Source: Cololabis saira
Lineage: Eukaryota; Chordata; Actinopteri; Beloniformes; Belonidae
Direction of reading: 5' to 3'
DNA: 64,000 nt
Assembly: GCF_033807715.1 (NCBI RefSeq)
Contig: NC_084591.1
Coordinates: forward strand, 47,150,368-47,214,367
In this document: positions 12,250 through 24,725 of the stretch, piece after piece
How positions within the stretch are numbered: the stretch's first letter is position 1
Layout of the letters: every line of letters starts with the position of its first letter
Notes under the pieces: generated by a model
Seen by the model: the letters and a program-made list of their open reading frames with translations, nothing else
Told to the model about the DNA's origin: nothing
Databases searched by the model: none
Made by a program: the position numbers and the translations under genes

Positions 12250-12745
12250 AGGGGACCTATTATGGCATCTAATACCTATTTTAAACAGGCCTTGAATGTC
12301 TTAAAAACAAGCTTTTGATTGTTTTTGCTAAATAAATGAGAAATTCAGCCTCTGAGCCATGTCTTTATCTTCCCAACCTCATTATCTATGCAGGATTCTG
12401 AGTGGGCGGGGCTATGATAATGAGGCTCTGTGCTGATTGGCTTTCTGAATGACCTGATACACCGCTACTGAAAAATTGCGGAAGCTCCGGCCGGCGGAGT
12501 TAGTTGTGGCCGTGGTTTCACGCATCGGAGGCCGACCTATGGAAATCACATTTTGGTTACGTAACGACGGGAGCAGATTCTTATTGGCTCGTAGATCCAC
12601 ATCACACTGGACGGCTCATCCGGGCGGCTGTACAGACACTGCAGAATTTAGTTGCTTTCCTCCTTCTCTGAGTTGGCAGGCTGAGGGGAGACCACTTTAT
12701 ATATGTTAAAGCAAGAAAAAAACTGTTTTTCATAATAGGTCCCCT
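12250..12745. mobile_element. TTAA-flanked MITE (piggyBac- or Kolobok-type)
   Basis: TTAA at 12246-12249 and 12746-12749 flank inverted ends AGGGGACCTATTATG and CATAATAGGTCCCCT. TTAA duplications are known for piggyBac and Kolobok transposases; no transposase is present to choose between them. The interior is 496 bp with GC-rich stretches and no convincing frame. Confidence 0.85.
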
Positions 12746-13437
12746 TTAAGGTCACATGACGTCAATTGGGTATGGCAAGGTACGGCAGCCGCCACACCTC
12801 GGCTTCAGGGGAAAATGTAAATGTTTGTTTTTTAAATAAATTCATGGAATTACTCTGTGTCTATTTGTATTGATTGTTCTATTATTTAATACCTATAAAA
12901 TAACTACAAATGCAAATCAGAACATGATGGATTTCACTAGGTATTATCTTTCCCAACACTTGTATCCTCCCCCCCATATCTTGAACTGTAATGTCCCAGG
13001 GTCCCTGACGACAGTGGTTGCTAGGTCAATCTCGTTTTTAGCGCGCTCTGCAGTGTTACTAACTTACAAGAATGATAAGGAAGCAGGCAACCCTGCAATT
13101 TATTTTTCAAAAAAAGAAGGCAAGGATGGGTCCAATGTTGCCCCGGCAGCGGAGGGAGAAGGAGCAGGTAGAGAAAGCGGGAGTCAGGCTATTAATGAGG
13201 CTGTTATTAACGAGGCAGGGAGACGGAGACTACATGCATGGAGGCTGAGAACTCGTCCACACTGACTTCTCGGATTGAATCCGGGATGTCCGAGTCCCCA
13301 CTGATTTCTCGGATTGAAAACTATGGATCAGACCTGGACAGCGATAAGGAAGGCCAGGGCGCGGGTGAGGGCGCAGGCCAGGGTGAGGGTGCCAGTGCTG
13401 CTGCAGCGGTGGCAGCACTGGGTCAACCGGCGCAGAG

Positions 13438-14228
13438 AATTCAATTCAATTCAATTCAATTTTATTTATATAGCGTCTAATACAACAGAGTTGTCTCTAG
13501 ACGCTTTACAGAGACCCATACCCAGAACATGACCCCCGAGCAGTTATTACATAAACAATGGCAGGTAAAAACTCCCCTAGTGGGAGAAAAACCTTAAGCC
13601 AAACAGTGGCAAGGAAAAACTCCCCTTTAGGAGGGAAGAAACCTTGAGCAGGACCAGGCTCATCAGGGGGGACCCTCCTGCCGAGGGCCAGACTGGTGGG
13701 TCAGGGACGGCAACAGCACAGCAGGCAGGTGGAAGCAGCAACGGGATGACCGGGGGTGGGGACCGCAGGCCAGCACACAGCTCCCGAAGCTCCGGCCCAA
13801 TCAGCAAGTCCCAGGTTGGGGTGCAGGGTCAGGAAAAGACTTGTGCTCCGTAATGCAAGCTACAAGCCACCCATGGCCACCTGCAGGACAAAAGAGAGAA
13901 AAGGGAGGAGAAGGGGGGGGCAGCAACGGGATGACCAGGGGTGGGGACCGCAGGCCAGCACGCAGCTCCCGAAGCTCCGGCCCAATCAGCAAGTCCCAGG
14001 TTGGGGTGCAGGGTCGGGGAAAGACTTGTGCTCCGTAATGCAAGCTACAAGCCACCCACGACCACCTGCAGGTTCCGGTGTCCGGCAAAGAATGCTGCAA
14101 CATAGACAAAAGAGAGAAAAGGGAGGAGAAGGGGGGGGCCAGCACAAGAAACCACAGGAGCGACTCTGACACACTAAAGTTTACACTACCTAGAGATTTA
14201 CCAACACCAGCTAGAGGTTTACTAAACA
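13438..14228 (-). other. LINE 3' UTR with internal duplication
   Basis: A GC-rich block of roughly 150-180 bp (CAGCAACGGGATGACC... to ...AAAGGGAGGAGAAG) occurs twice in tandem, at about 13736-13915 and 13921-14135. The frames found here (for example 13577-13807) are not genes. The end carries GCGTCTAATACAACAGAG and the pentamer tail, which recur at every 3' copy in the window. Confidence 0.8.
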
Positions 14229-17200
14229 CTAACTATAGGCTTTACTAAACAGAAATGTTTTAAGTTTAGTTTTAAAGGTGGAGGTGGTGTCAGCCCCCTT
14301 AACCCAGATTGGAAGTTGGTTCCATAGTAGTGGCGCCTGATAGCAGAACGCCCGCCCTCCAAATCTACATTTAGATACTCTAGGAACTACAAGTAAACCT
14401 GCACTCTGAGAACGGAGAGCTCTGACAGGAACATAAGGCACTATCAGGTCTTGCAAATAATGCGGAGCTAAGCCGTTTTGGGCTTTATACGCAAGTAATA
14501 CAATTTTAAATTGGATTCTGAATTTTACGGGTAACCAATGGAGCGACGCTAACACTGGAGAGACGTGGTCTCTCCTGCTAATTCCTGTCAGTACTCGTGC
14601 TGCTGCATTTTGGATCAGCTGGAGCCTATTCAGCAAATTACTTGGACATCCTGCTAACAACACATTACAGTAATCTAGTCTAGAAGATACAAACGCATGA
14701 ACTAGTTTTTCTGCATCACTCTGTGAGAGGATTTTCCTAATCTTTGCAATATTACGGAGATGGAAAAAGGCTATTTTACAAACCTGATTGACATATGGTT
14801 TAAACGACAAATCCTGATCGAAAATAACACCAAGATTTCTCACAGTTGCACTGGAAGCCATCGCAACACCATCTAATCCCTTCCTAAGATGCTCTGGACC
14901 AAGAATGATAACCTCTGTTTTATCTGAATTTAGAAGCAGGAAATTTCTGGACATCCAGTCCTTGATGTCCCTAAGACATGCCTGAAGTTTAACTAACGGT
15001 TCTGTTTCATCCGGCTTCATAGACAAATAGAGCTGCGTATCATCAGCATAACAATGAAAGTGTATGCCGTGATTCTGGATTATACTTCCCAACGGCTGCA
15101 TGTATAAACTGAACAAGATTGGCCCTAGCACTGAACCCTGCGGAACACCATAACAGACCCTTGACTGTTCTGAAGAAACCTCATGTACATGAACAAACTG
15201 GAACCTGTCAGATAGGTATGATTTAAACCAACATAGAGCTGTCCCTTTAATCCCAACAACATGCTCTAACCTGTGCAGTAAAATGCCATGATCTATAGTG
15301 TCAAAAGCAGCACTGAGGTCCAGTAGAACCAGTATGGACACTAATCCCTTATCTGAGGCCATAAGGAGGTCATTCGTGACTCGAACAAGTGCTGTCTCTG
15401 TGCTATGATGCATTCTGAACCCTGACTGAAAGACTTCAAACAGATCATTTCTATACAAATAGTCACATAACTGGCTTGAAACTGCCTTTTCCAGAATTTT
15501 AGACACAAATGGAAGGTTGGAAATTGGTCTATAATTAGCTAAGGTGTCTGGGTCAAGAGAAGGTTTTTTAAGTAAAGGTTTAATTACTGCGACTTTGAAA
15601 ACCTGTGGTACGTATCCTAAACTTAGGGATAAGTTAATTTGGTCCAGTATTGTCGTACCAATAAGAGAAAAAATATGTTTGAATAGACGAGTCGGGATGG
15701 GGTCTAACATACATGTGGTTGACTTAGCTCTATTAACGAGTGAGGTCAGCTCAGGGAGGTCTATAGGATCAAAACAGTCTAGAGACAAGTCAGAGCCTAG
15801 GGAAGTCGCTAAAGCTGAAGAAACACCTACAACCGGCTGGTTGATTTCTTCTCTAATTCTCGCGATTTTACTGTTGAAGAAGCCCATAAAGTCCTCACTA
15901 CTGAGAGCTGCAGGAATGCACGGCTCAACAGAGTTGTGACTCTTTGTCAGCCTGGCTACAGTGCTGAACAGAAAACGTGGGTTACTTTTGTTATCCTCTA
16001 TCAACGTTGAATAATAAGCTGTTCTGGCTTTGCGAATGGCTTTTTTATATACTATTAGAATATCTTTCCATTCACGATGAGAGTCTACAGACCTACAAGA
16101 GTACCACTTCCTTTCCATTTTACGCACGTTTTGTTTCAACATGCGGATATCTGAATTATACCAGGGAGTTAAGCTCCTGTGGCTAAAAACCCTCCTTTTC
16201 AAAGGAGCAACTTCATCTAAAGCTGAATGCAACAAATCAGCAGTGTTACTAGCAAGGAAATCAACATCTGCAGAGGTAGAACCCAGGTCACTGGCCTCGA
16301 CTACATCACTATTTTGCACTGTCGTAAGATAAGCAATGGCCTCCCTAAATTTAACAATAACTTCATCAGACAAACATCTGCTAAAATAATACCTCCTATT
16401 TTGCACTTCAACATCAACAAAATTAAATTCAAACGTTATTAAGTAATGGTCGGATAAAAGGGAGTTTACAGGTGACACCAACAGACCATCAGTTTCAACA
16501 CCGTAGGTGAGAACGAGATCGAGAGTATGATTAAAACAGTGCGTCGGTTTATCCACTTTTTGTGAGATACCCATTGATTCTAGAAGAGAATCGAAGGCTA
16601 ATTTAAGATTATCGCTTTCAACATCCATATGAATGTTAAAATCACCCACTATGATGAATTTATCTGTGCTGATCAATAATCCAGAAAGGAAATCTGAAAA
16701 TTCAGACAAAAACTCCAGATACGCACCAGCAGGGGGCCGGTACACTACCACTAACACAACTGGCTTCTCTGATTTCCGGCTCGGAAATTTCAGACCAAGC
16801 ATGAGGCTTTCAAATGTATTATAGTTGCACTTGGGTTAAATTTTTGTTTGGAGACCGGAGTTATAAATTGCTGCGACTCCTCCGCCTCGACCCGTGCTTC
16901 TAGGAATGTGATGATTAAAGTAGCCGGGCGGAGTTGATTCATTCAAACTAACATACTCTTCCTCCTGTAACCATGTTTCTGTTAAGCAGAAAATATCACT
17001 CCTGCTCTCTGTAATTATATCATTTACTAACAGAGACTTAGAGCTTAATGATCGTATATTTAGTAGTCCGCATCTAATTTTTCGGTCTGTAATTGGTACC
17101 AAATGTGCATTGGTTTTAATTTTTACAAGGTTATCTTGGTTAACGCCTCTATAACGCTGCACCTGGTGAACTTTTGGAGGGCGGGGAACTGCAACCACTT

Positions 17201-17585
17201 CTATTTTGCTAGGCACCTGGCCAGAGTCGCCAATATCATGTAATCCTACAGTTTTAGAGTCGCTAATTACATAATGCAATCCTACAGTTTTGTTGGCAGG
17301 CGTTGGTCCTTGAGAAGCAACAGATGTGTCGCTGAGTGGGGAAAAACGGTTAGACACATGAAGCGGGTGGTGGTGTTCTGTGAGCCCTTTAAGACTACCC
17401 TTCCTCCGAACCGTCACCCAGCTGCCCTGCCTGGCCGGCTGCCGGGGAGCTGCAGGGGAGCGGTTACGCTCAGCTGCTACGGGCCGGTCCGCAGAGGATT
17501 CTATCGGACTATGGTCTAGTTGGCCAAACCGGACCTCTAACTGACTAAGCCTCGCCTCCAGCCCTGTTAAACTACAGCTCTGCAT
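14229..17585 (-). pseudogene. LINE ORF2: endonuclease and reverse transcriptase, one stop
   Basis: One continuous 1118-codon frame broken only by TAA at 16836-16838. The N-terminal 90 residues repeat the ORF1 coiled-coil region. Then come the apurinic-type endonuclease (CLTETWL, VYRPP, VGDFNIH, LSDHYLI) and the reverse transcriptase: LLDLSAAFDTIDH (motif A), GVPQGSVLGP (motif B) and YADDTQLY (motif C, both Asp kept), followed by a thumb and C-terminal region ending FSKAYS. The stop lies between the two halves of the endonuclease. Apart from it the protein looks functional, so this copy is young. Confidence 0.88.
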
Positions 17586-17606
17586 CCTGGCCTGGACCCT
17601 GCATTG

Positions 17607-18482
17607 TCAGGGGGAGTGTCTAATAACATTGGCCAGATTTCTAGACATAAGAGCTGCACCATCCCGGGTGGGATGAATGCCGTCCCTTCTAATCAGACCG
17701 GGCTTTCCCCAGAATGTCTCCCAGTTGTCAATAAAGTCCACGTCGTTTTCTGAACACCACTGAGACAACCAGCGGCGGAGCGAGAGCATGCGACTAAACA
17801 TGTCATCGCTGGTCAGATTGGGGAGGGGGCCAGAAAAACCTACAGAGTCCGACATGGTCTTGGCGTAGTTACACACCGAGACAATATTCATTCTGGTTAC
17901 TTCCGACTGGCGAAGACGGGAGTCATTAGCTCCGACATTGATGATAACTTTACCATATTTACGATTACCCTTTGCCAGTAGCTTCAAATTTGCTTCTATG
18001 TCGCCCGCTCTGGCCCCCGGGATGCACCTAACTAAGGTCTCTGGAGTCGGCTTCACATGTCTGACTATGGAGTCTCCAATCACCAGGGTCGGTTTCTCAA
18101 CAGATGTGTCGCTAAGTGGGGAAAATCTGTTAGACACATGAAGCGGGTGGTGGTGTTCCGTGAGCCCTTTAAGACTAGTCTTCCTCCGAACCGTCACCCA
18201 GCTGCCCTGCCTGGCCGGCTGCTCGGGAGCTGCAGGGGAGCGGCTACGCTCAGCTGCTACGGGCCGGTCCGCCGCTAGCTTAGCCTGGTTAGCTGAGGAG
18301 GCTCTCGGACTATGGTTTAGTTGGCCGAACCGGACCTCTAACTGACTGAGCCTCGCCTCCAGCCCTGCAAATAAACTACACTTTAAGCACTTACCGTCTT
18401 CACTAAAGGAGGCAGAGGAATAACTAAACATTTCACACACTGAGCAGGAAAGAGGTGAAGCGGTGGGAGCCGGAGCGGCCAT
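17607..18482 (-). CDS. LINE ORF1: zinc motif, coiled coil, SGNH/GDSL esterase
   Basis: An intact 291-codon frame. Residues 13-35 hold C-x2-C-x15-C-x2-C (C13, C16, C32, C35), a likely zinc knuckle. Residues 38-56 ([15 protein letters not shown]) form a short coiled coil. From about 131 the SGNH fold begins: block I GDS at 136-138, block III GAND at 184-187 and block V DGIH at 267-270, so nucleophile Ser, oxyanion Asn and catalytic Asp/His are all kept. In CR1/L2 elements this domain is thought to help membrane or RNP handling. It ends 21 bp before the ORF2 start codon region. Confidence 0.85.
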   Translation of the reverse strand: MAAPAPTASPLSCSVCEMFSYSSASFSEDGKCLKCSLFAGLEARLSQLEVRFGQLNHSPRASSANQAKLAADRPVAAERSRSPAAPEQPARQGSWVTVRRKTSLKGLTEHHHPLHVSNRFSPLSDTSVEKPTLVIGDSIVRHVKPTPETLVRCIPGARAGDIEANLKLLAKGNRKYGKVIINVGANDSRLRQSEVTRMNIVSVCNYAKTMSDSVGFSGPLPNLTSDDMFSRMLSLRRWLSQWCSENDVDFIDNWETFWGKPGLIRRDGIHPTRDGAALMSRNLANVIRHSP

Positions 18483-19008
18483 GCTAAGATGCTAACGGAG
18501 GCTAACGGACAGAAAATGTATCGGTGATTGGTGACAGTGAAAGTTACGGAAGAGAAAATGAGCGAGTGTTGAAATAAAGACAGTAATGTACCAGATATAG
18601 TGCTATTTTACCAGAAAACAGTCTAAGTTTTAGATAAAAAGTCGGGAGAGATCTGAGCCTGCAAACGCCGTGAGACGGCAGCAGCACAGACCGCAAACAC
18701 CAGGAAGTGACGCGATGCGTGACGCAATACGTTACCCAATGTTGATATCATTATTAAACATCTGTATCCACATAAACTATAAATATATGATAACAATTAA
18801 TATGGTCATCAAAGGGAAAAATAAAATACATGTCATCTTGATCTTTCAGTGTCTGGACCTGAACCTGAACTAAGAGCCCTAAGAGCTAGCTATGGAGCCC
18901 CAACAATTCGGGAAGAGAGAATCTGTGATTAGCCTAAAGTATTCAACTTTTTTAGGCCAATTTCTTTATAAATCCTCATGGGTCTAACACAAGAAAACGA
19001 TCTTTTGT

Positions 19009-19590
19009 TTGACAGAACAAAACGTGTGGATCATAGGATCCAGTTATGTGAGGAGAGGAGAGGGGACAGCCATTGAGACCGTGGGCCCCCACCTTGGGCT
19101 GGAGGGGGACGCCCGGGTCCACTGGTTGGGGTGGGGAGGCCTCAGGTGGTACGGCCTGCGCCCCTTCTTTGATGAGTGCCTGAGGGGCAGGGCGGCCCCG
19201 GATGTGCTGGTGGTGGTCTGCGGGTCCAACCACCTCGGACAGAAGAAGACGGTCCAGCTGGTGGCCGAAATCAAAACGGACCTGGAGGACCTCCACCGGG
19301 AATACCCGAAGATGACCCTGGTCTGGTCGGACATCATGGAGAGGCACAGCTGGAGGTGGACCAGGTGGAGATGCGCCCGGCCGGCCAGGGTCAACAAGGC
19401 CAGGAAGTGGGTGAACAGTGTGGTCGGGGCTTTTGTTCATGGGTCGGGTGAGTTTTCTGTCGGCCACCCTCAAATTAAATTCAAAACTCCTGGTCTATTT
19501 GTGCTCGATGGAGTTCATTTTTCCACTCTGGGAAATGATATTTTTTTAAATGACTTTTTTCAAGCCCTTAAAACCCACTATCAGGTATAG
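19009..19590 (+). CDS. SGNH-hydrolase-like protein, probably from a Ngaro/DIRS-like retroelement
   Basis: An intact 193-codon frame. SGNH blocks can be read: GSS at 10-12 (Ser kept, Asp replaced), GG at 43-44, GSNH at 72-75 and DGVH at 167-170, so all four catalytic positions have candidates. The protein is Trp/Arg-rich in the middle (WSDIMERHSWRWTRW). Ngaro-type tyrosine-recombinase retroelements of fish are known to carry such a hydrolase. No recombinase or RT lies beside it, so the element assignment is inference. A TTTGACAG before the ATG looks like a splice acceptor. The stop codon sits just after the left arm of an 18-bp inverted repeat. Confidence 0.65.
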   Translation: MTEQNVWIIGSSYVRRGEGTAIETVGPHLGLEGDARVHWLGWGGLRWYGLRPFFDECLRGRAAPDVLVVVCGSNHLGQKKTVQLVAEIKTDLEDLHREYPKMTLVWSDIMERHSWRWTRWRCARPARVNKARKWVNSVVGAFVHGSGEFSVGHPQIKFKTPGLFVLDGVHFSTLGNDIFLNDFFQALKTHYQV

Positions 19591-19670
19591 ATGTATGGGT
19601 TAGGGTTGTTTGTTGTTGTTGTTCATTTCCTTTCTTTTGTTTTCCTTTTCCTTACCTGATAGTGGGTTTT
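19570..19670. repeat. 18-bp perfect inverted repeat around the SGNH ORF stop
   Basis: AAAACCCACTATCAGGTA at 19570-19587 and its exact complement at 19653-19670, with a 65-base loop. It could act as a transcript-end hairpin. A direct repeat CTTGCCTTGTCGTTTT also occurs at about 19749 and 19902, which would fit the split direct repeats of Ngaro elements. Confidence 0.85.
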
Positions 19671-20635
19671 ATTGTTTTTTGTAAATAAATTTAAGCCCAC
19701 GAATAGACCAGGGAAAGTGAGGGTGGCCTTTTTTGTTTGCTTTAACGTCTTGCCTTGTCGTTTTTTTTTTTTTTTTTAAATATTTTTATCCCGGTTTTTT
19801 CCCATTTTTACCACCCCGTGCTCCTACCTAAGTGACAGTCCTGGGCATTGCCATCCTCTACCAACCCCGGGAGGGCCCTGCACTGAGCTCAGGTCTCCTC
19901 CTTGCCTTGTCGTTTTATTTTTTGATCACACTGTTCACCCCAAATTCTGTTGTTTTAATTTTGTTGTGTTTCGTGTCTTGTAAATTGTTTTTTGTTGTGT
20001 ATATAGTTGACCTTTTGTTGTTTGTGACCTTGAAGCATTAAAGAAATGCTCATCAAGGAGTTGTTTGTGTTGATATTTAAAAGAGAAAAGAATGACTATG
20101 TAGATATGCTTTTAAGAAACACTTGCAAGCGGTCTCTTAATTTTTTTTCCATGACTGTAGATCACTAGCGTAGCCAGAAAAAAGACATTGGGTGTGCCAC
20201 ATTTATTACACCTCCACAAACATTCAAAAGAATGTACCTCTCCATTCCAACATGTTGTGTGTGTTCTAAACATTCTAAACATTCACACATGCTCAAATAA
20301 ATCAATGACTTAGTCATAAAAAAACACTTTTGCTTGTCTGGTTAGCGCGCTCATGTGATCTACTAAGAGTAATACGCTACAAACTGCAGTAGTTTAATAA
20401 GGCTTTTGCGCATAATCGTTTCCGCCATGGAGAGTGTGCAGAATAAAAATGTGATCCAAGTCCGACACATTAATAGAGAGGGACAAATAAACATATTGTG
20501 GAGCTACAACAGAGGAAATATGGGAGATTATCTGAGCACGTAAAAATGTGGTTGGTAGAACAAGAAGAGAAGAGAAGATGGGGAGATACAGGCCTATGCA
20601 GCAAAAAACAAAACAAGAGTTTAGTTTATAAACCC

Positions 20636-20970
20636 CCCCACCTCTGGTCATCCCGCTGCTGCTTCCACCTGCCTGCTGTGCTGCTTACGTCACTGACTCC
20701 CCCAGTCTGGCCTTCGGCAGGAGGGTCCCCCCTTATGAGCCTGGTCCTGCTCAAGGTTTCTTCCCTCCTAAAGGGGAGTTTTTCTTGCCACTGTTTGGCT
20801 TAAGGCTTTTCTCCCACTAAGGGAGTTTTTACCTGCCTTTGTTTATATAATAATTGCTCGGGGGTTTATGTTTATGTTTATGTTCATGTTCTGGATCTCT
20901 GGAAAGCGTCTAGAGACAACATCTGTTGTATTAGATGCTATATAAATAAAAATAAAATTGAAAATTGAAT
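20636..20970 (+). mobile_element. L2 LINE 3' tail copy
   Basis: Matches the last 330 bp of the L2 3' UTR (GGTCATCCCGCTGCTGCTTCC ... TAGATGCTATATAAATAAA) and ends in an A/T tail. Severely 5'-truncated and non-coding. Confidence 0.8.
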
Positions 20971-21163
20971 AAAACCTCAGTAAACGAGGGGGAGCTGCTC
21001 TGATCAGTGTTGAGCAGCAGCTGAGCAGGAGACCCTCTGTCATTCATTGAGCTGGAGCTGCCGCTACGGCACAGAGCTCAGGTGGGACACTCAGGTCACA
21101 CTCGGATCTAAACGCCCTGACCAGAGGGATCACAGACAGACTGATGGCAGCGGTGACGTCTCT

Positions 21164-21500
21164 CAGAATCAGAACTGTTTTTATTGCCAAGAGCAGTAAA
21201 GGTCAGTTTACAGCACAAGGAACTTGTCTTGATGTCAGGTGCAATATATAAAGGTAACAAAAATACTTTAAAGAGAGGTATAAAATTAGAATTAAAATAA
21301 AATCCCCCCCCCCCCCACATAAATACACATAAAATAATAGAATAAAGATATAGGAATGCTATTACATAGGCTAAGTTAATCGTGAAAAATGTTGTAGTGC
21401 GGTGACTGCCCATACATTTGGGGTTATTTGGGGGGAGCTGGGCCATTGTTCAATAGGCTGACTGCAGAGGGGAAGACAGCAGCTACTGGTGGCGTGAAGT
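21164..21500 (-). mobile_element. LINE-like 3' end
   Basis: 'cagaatcagaactgttttta' at the left, and 'caataggctgactgcagagg' with 'gaagacagcagctactggtg' at the right, form a pattern common at fish LINE 3' ends (read on minus). No frame is preserved. It contains a poly-C run at 21306. Confidence 0.45.
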
Positions 21501-21503
21501 CCT

Positions 21504-22336
21504 GGGGCCTCATTTATCAACCGTTCGTACGCACAGATATTTGCGTAAAGTGTGCGTATGAATATTCCCACGCAAAGTATGGAATTTATCAACATGTACC
21601 TGTGCGCAGGAACGCGTGTAAATGTAAGCACAACTCCGACCATGCGTACACACAAAACCTAGTGGTAGAACAGTGAAACTACAAATAGAACCCATTAAAA
21701 GAGTCACAGTGTTCAGCGATCTCAAACTTCACACATGTTCCCTGTTTCCTCCAATTAATAAAAATTCTCCATTAGTAATTTAGCAGACATTTTGAATAAT
21801 TGGTGTGACAAGCTATAAAAGACAGCTGGCAGGACGACCTGAAAAGAAAATACAAGTACCCTGGCTTACTTAGAACCGTGCGCTCCGCAAAAACGCGCTC
21901 CGCAGGCAGCGCGTTTTCAAAGAAACGTGCTGATGTTAAGTGAGAGACAGAGTGGCTTCTCAGCAGGTACCGCTTCCCCAAAAACATTCTGATGGATCTA
22001 TGCCGTGATTTACAACCTACTGTATGTTAGAGCGAGAGACCAAACGCACCACCACCATCCCAGTTAAACGAGGATTTCATGCCATCGCCGGATTCCCAAA
22101 CATAATTGGAGCTAGATTGCACCCAAATCGCCATAAAATCCCCATCACACATTCAGTTACGTGAACATGAAAGGATTTCATTCAATCCATGCACAAATAA
22201 TCTGCGCTGCAACTATGTCTCTGTCAAACGTTGTTGCCCGGTGGCCTGGAGGAACGCAACACTCATTTATTCTGCAGAACAGCTCTGTTGGTGTGAAACC
22301 TCCAAGCAGGAGCTTTTGACTCCAACCAAATATTAA
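21504..22336 (+). pseudogene. PIF/Harbinger transposase fragment, frameshifted (copy 1)
   Basis: The left end GGGGCCTCATTTATCAA is the terminal repeat shared with the copy at 63294. From about 22070 the DNA encodes a HARBI1-like nuclease segment (AGFPNIIGA ... KSPSH ... MKGFHSIHAQIIC ... VVARWPGGTQHSFILQNSSVG) with a frameshift. The catalytic AIDGTH site is altered by a small deletion (GCTAGATTGCACCC), so the first Asp is lost. No right end is found. Confidence 0.75.
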
Positions 22337-22500
22337 TTTATATGGATAATCTTCCAAAAAAATATATCAAACATGGTCAACATAATTATTTTACTAGGTA
22401 AATATCACATACATAAATGCAAATGGAATAACAGCAAACCCTCCATTGTACATCTGAAAAATGAATGTAAACTGTACTTGGCGTCTCTAAAACTGATGAC

Positions 22501-22727
22501 TACAGTTTAAGAAAACCCAAATATCCTATCTCAAAAAATTTGAATATTCTGGGAATCTTAATCTTAAACTGTAAACCATAATCAGCCATATTAAAATAAT
22601 AAAAGGCTTGCAATATTTCAGTTGATTTGTAATGAATCCAGAATGTATGACATTTTTGTTTTTTTAATTGCATTACAGAAAATAAAGAACTTTATCACAA
22701 TATTCTAATTTTCTGAGAAAGTCCTGT
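22501..22727. mobile_element. Tc1/mariner-type MITE (copy 2)
   Basis: Shares the body of 2534-2796 (AGGCTTGCAATATTTCAG, ...TTTCTGAGAAAGTCCTGTA) but has lost the outer part of its left arm. Confidence 0.75.
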
Positions 22728-24483
22728 AGGTGTAGTTAAGTAAGTAGATCAAATCAATTTCACTGACAGGGCAATGATTGTTATTAATTTAATTTCAATC
22801 AAGATATGCTGAAATATCCCAAATAAATATACTTTACATGTGTTATACATAATGGTTTTATATTAACTTGAGGTTAGGTATATTACTTATCATGGTCGTG
22901 ACATTAATGGGATACTGTTGCATAGAGATCTCTAAGGAGAAAGATGATGATAAAACACAATGATAAAAACGAAATCACGTTATGGGCACTTTTTATTATT
23001 TCACTTTAGTTTATAATTCATCTTCATTGTGGCATCATATAACACTGTTTTTAGTCATTTTTGTGCACTTTTCAGCTCATTAAATAATATGTTTCTACAT
23101 ATTTGGGAAGACAAGACAATCCACATGGGATTACGTCAGGTTTGTTTACATCAGCGGCCGCTGTTATTGGTCCAGCGCGATCACGTGACGCAGCCGCAGA
23201 ACTCCTTTACACAGCCGCCGCTGGAAAGAGTCCCGCTATTAAAATAATGATTGTGAAAATACTTCCTACAAATCGGAGTTCAACTTTTTATCCTATGCTT
23301 AATAATAATTAATAGCTCTTTTTTTTTAAAGTGAAAAGAATGTACACCCCAGAGGTGGGAGCGAGATCCTCTTTCTAAAGACATTTACGTGGTTGACCTG
23401 ACGGCCTACCTTAATGATTATGCAAAATGAGTATGCAAGATTTTTTAGTGTGTCCGAAACATTAGTACGTACTCAATAGTATGCTCTATCCATACTCATT
23501 CTGGAGAGATTTATTAGTGTGGATTAATGGACACTAGCCAAGCAGAAACTTCCCACAATGCAATGCAGCGGTGTTTGGTTGCTGAGAAGAATGTGCATCA
23601 TAGTTTTTTACAGAAATGCAAATATTTAGATAAATGATTTCAATATAATTGGCTAAACTGATGGAGAGGAACTGTGGTTTAGACTTAGCCCCCCCTACGC
23701 TGGAGCCTTGATTGGTCCCATCACTCGGCTCTCCTCGTCTTCTTTCACTTCAAACATCGTGGACTTGTACTAAAGTAACCACTCTGTGCCGTTTCCCCTT
23801 CGTTGCTGTTTTCCTGAGATAAGGGAACTACTTCAAGGGATTAAGAATGAACCCATGTAAGCCTGTGTGATACCTCCATATAATGATACAGATTTTGCCT
23901 GCGTAAGTGTGAGCAAGGTCACAAATCACAAATGATTTTTGGGCCTTTTTAATCTGTTTTAGTTCTCTGTAACTCCTCCAATGGCTTATATATAATAATA
24001 AAGATGAGGAACAGGTGAGGGGCTATGTGAAGAGCAAATGATAAAAAAACAAAGATATTGGCTCAGCCTTTCCTAACATGTCACATTATTTCATTATGTA
24101 GGGCAATTGCATGTTTGTTCTTCATTACTTTAAATGTTTTTGAAAACAAAGAAACTCAATGTGAAACACTGCAGTGGGCAAAGTGAGGCTTTGGGAAACC
24201 ATCCCTGGCTCACTACATGGTGCATTTCATTACATAATCACCAGCTGTAGTGGTGTCCAAAAACAGCAAAAATTCTTCATCTAAAAATATATCCCACAAC
24301 CAGTGTTGGGACTAACGCGTTATTCAGTAACGTGTTACAGTAATGCCGTTAGTTTTGGCGGTAACTAATACACTAACGCATTACTTTTTAAATTCAGTAA
24401 CTCAATTACCGTTACCAAACGGTGCGTTACTCCGTTATTTCTGGCTACAGTGAAGCTTTTTTTACCCACATGGAGCCTGGAGG

Positions 24484-24487
<4 letters not shown>

Positions 24488-24576
<89 letters not shown>
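24488..24576. repeat. (GT)n microsatellite
   Basis: About 44 GT units inside the outer hAT element. Confidence 0.98.
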
Positions 24577-24577
<1 letters not shown>

Positions 24578-24725
24578 ATTCAGAAACATGAGCGGTCATG
24601 ACGAGCCCAGAGAGCAAGGAGAGTTTCGCAACGTGGAGATATTGTCATTACAGTAATTCCTGGTTTTTCGCGGGGGTTATGTTCCAAAAAGAACCTGTGA
24701 TAAGTCAAATCTGCGAAGTAGCAAC

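Larger units (their letters stand above)
13438..18710 (-). mobile_element. Nearly full-length L2/CR1-clade LINE
   Basis: Reads from a 5' UTR near 18.7 kb to a pentamer tail (GAATT repeats, seen on + as AATTCAATTCAATTC at 13438). It encodes an ORF1 with zinc-binding cysteines, a coiled coil and an esterase domain, then an endonuclease plus reverse-transcriptase ORF2. An esterase in ORF1 is a known feature of CR1/L2 elements. At least seven other copies of its 3' region lie in the window (3347, 20636, 27389, 29244, 41702, 42074 and 60271). The exact 5' end is uncertain. Confidence 0.9.

Noticed and set aside
12476..12709. Possible gene in the TTAA-flanked MITE
   Set aside because: The frame is inside a non-autonomous element and resembles no transposase.
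13577..14229. Proline-rich frames repeated at 4052, 13577, 29105 and 60400
   Set aside because: They all fall in the L2 LINE 3' UTR and exist only because that UTR is GC-rich and repeated.
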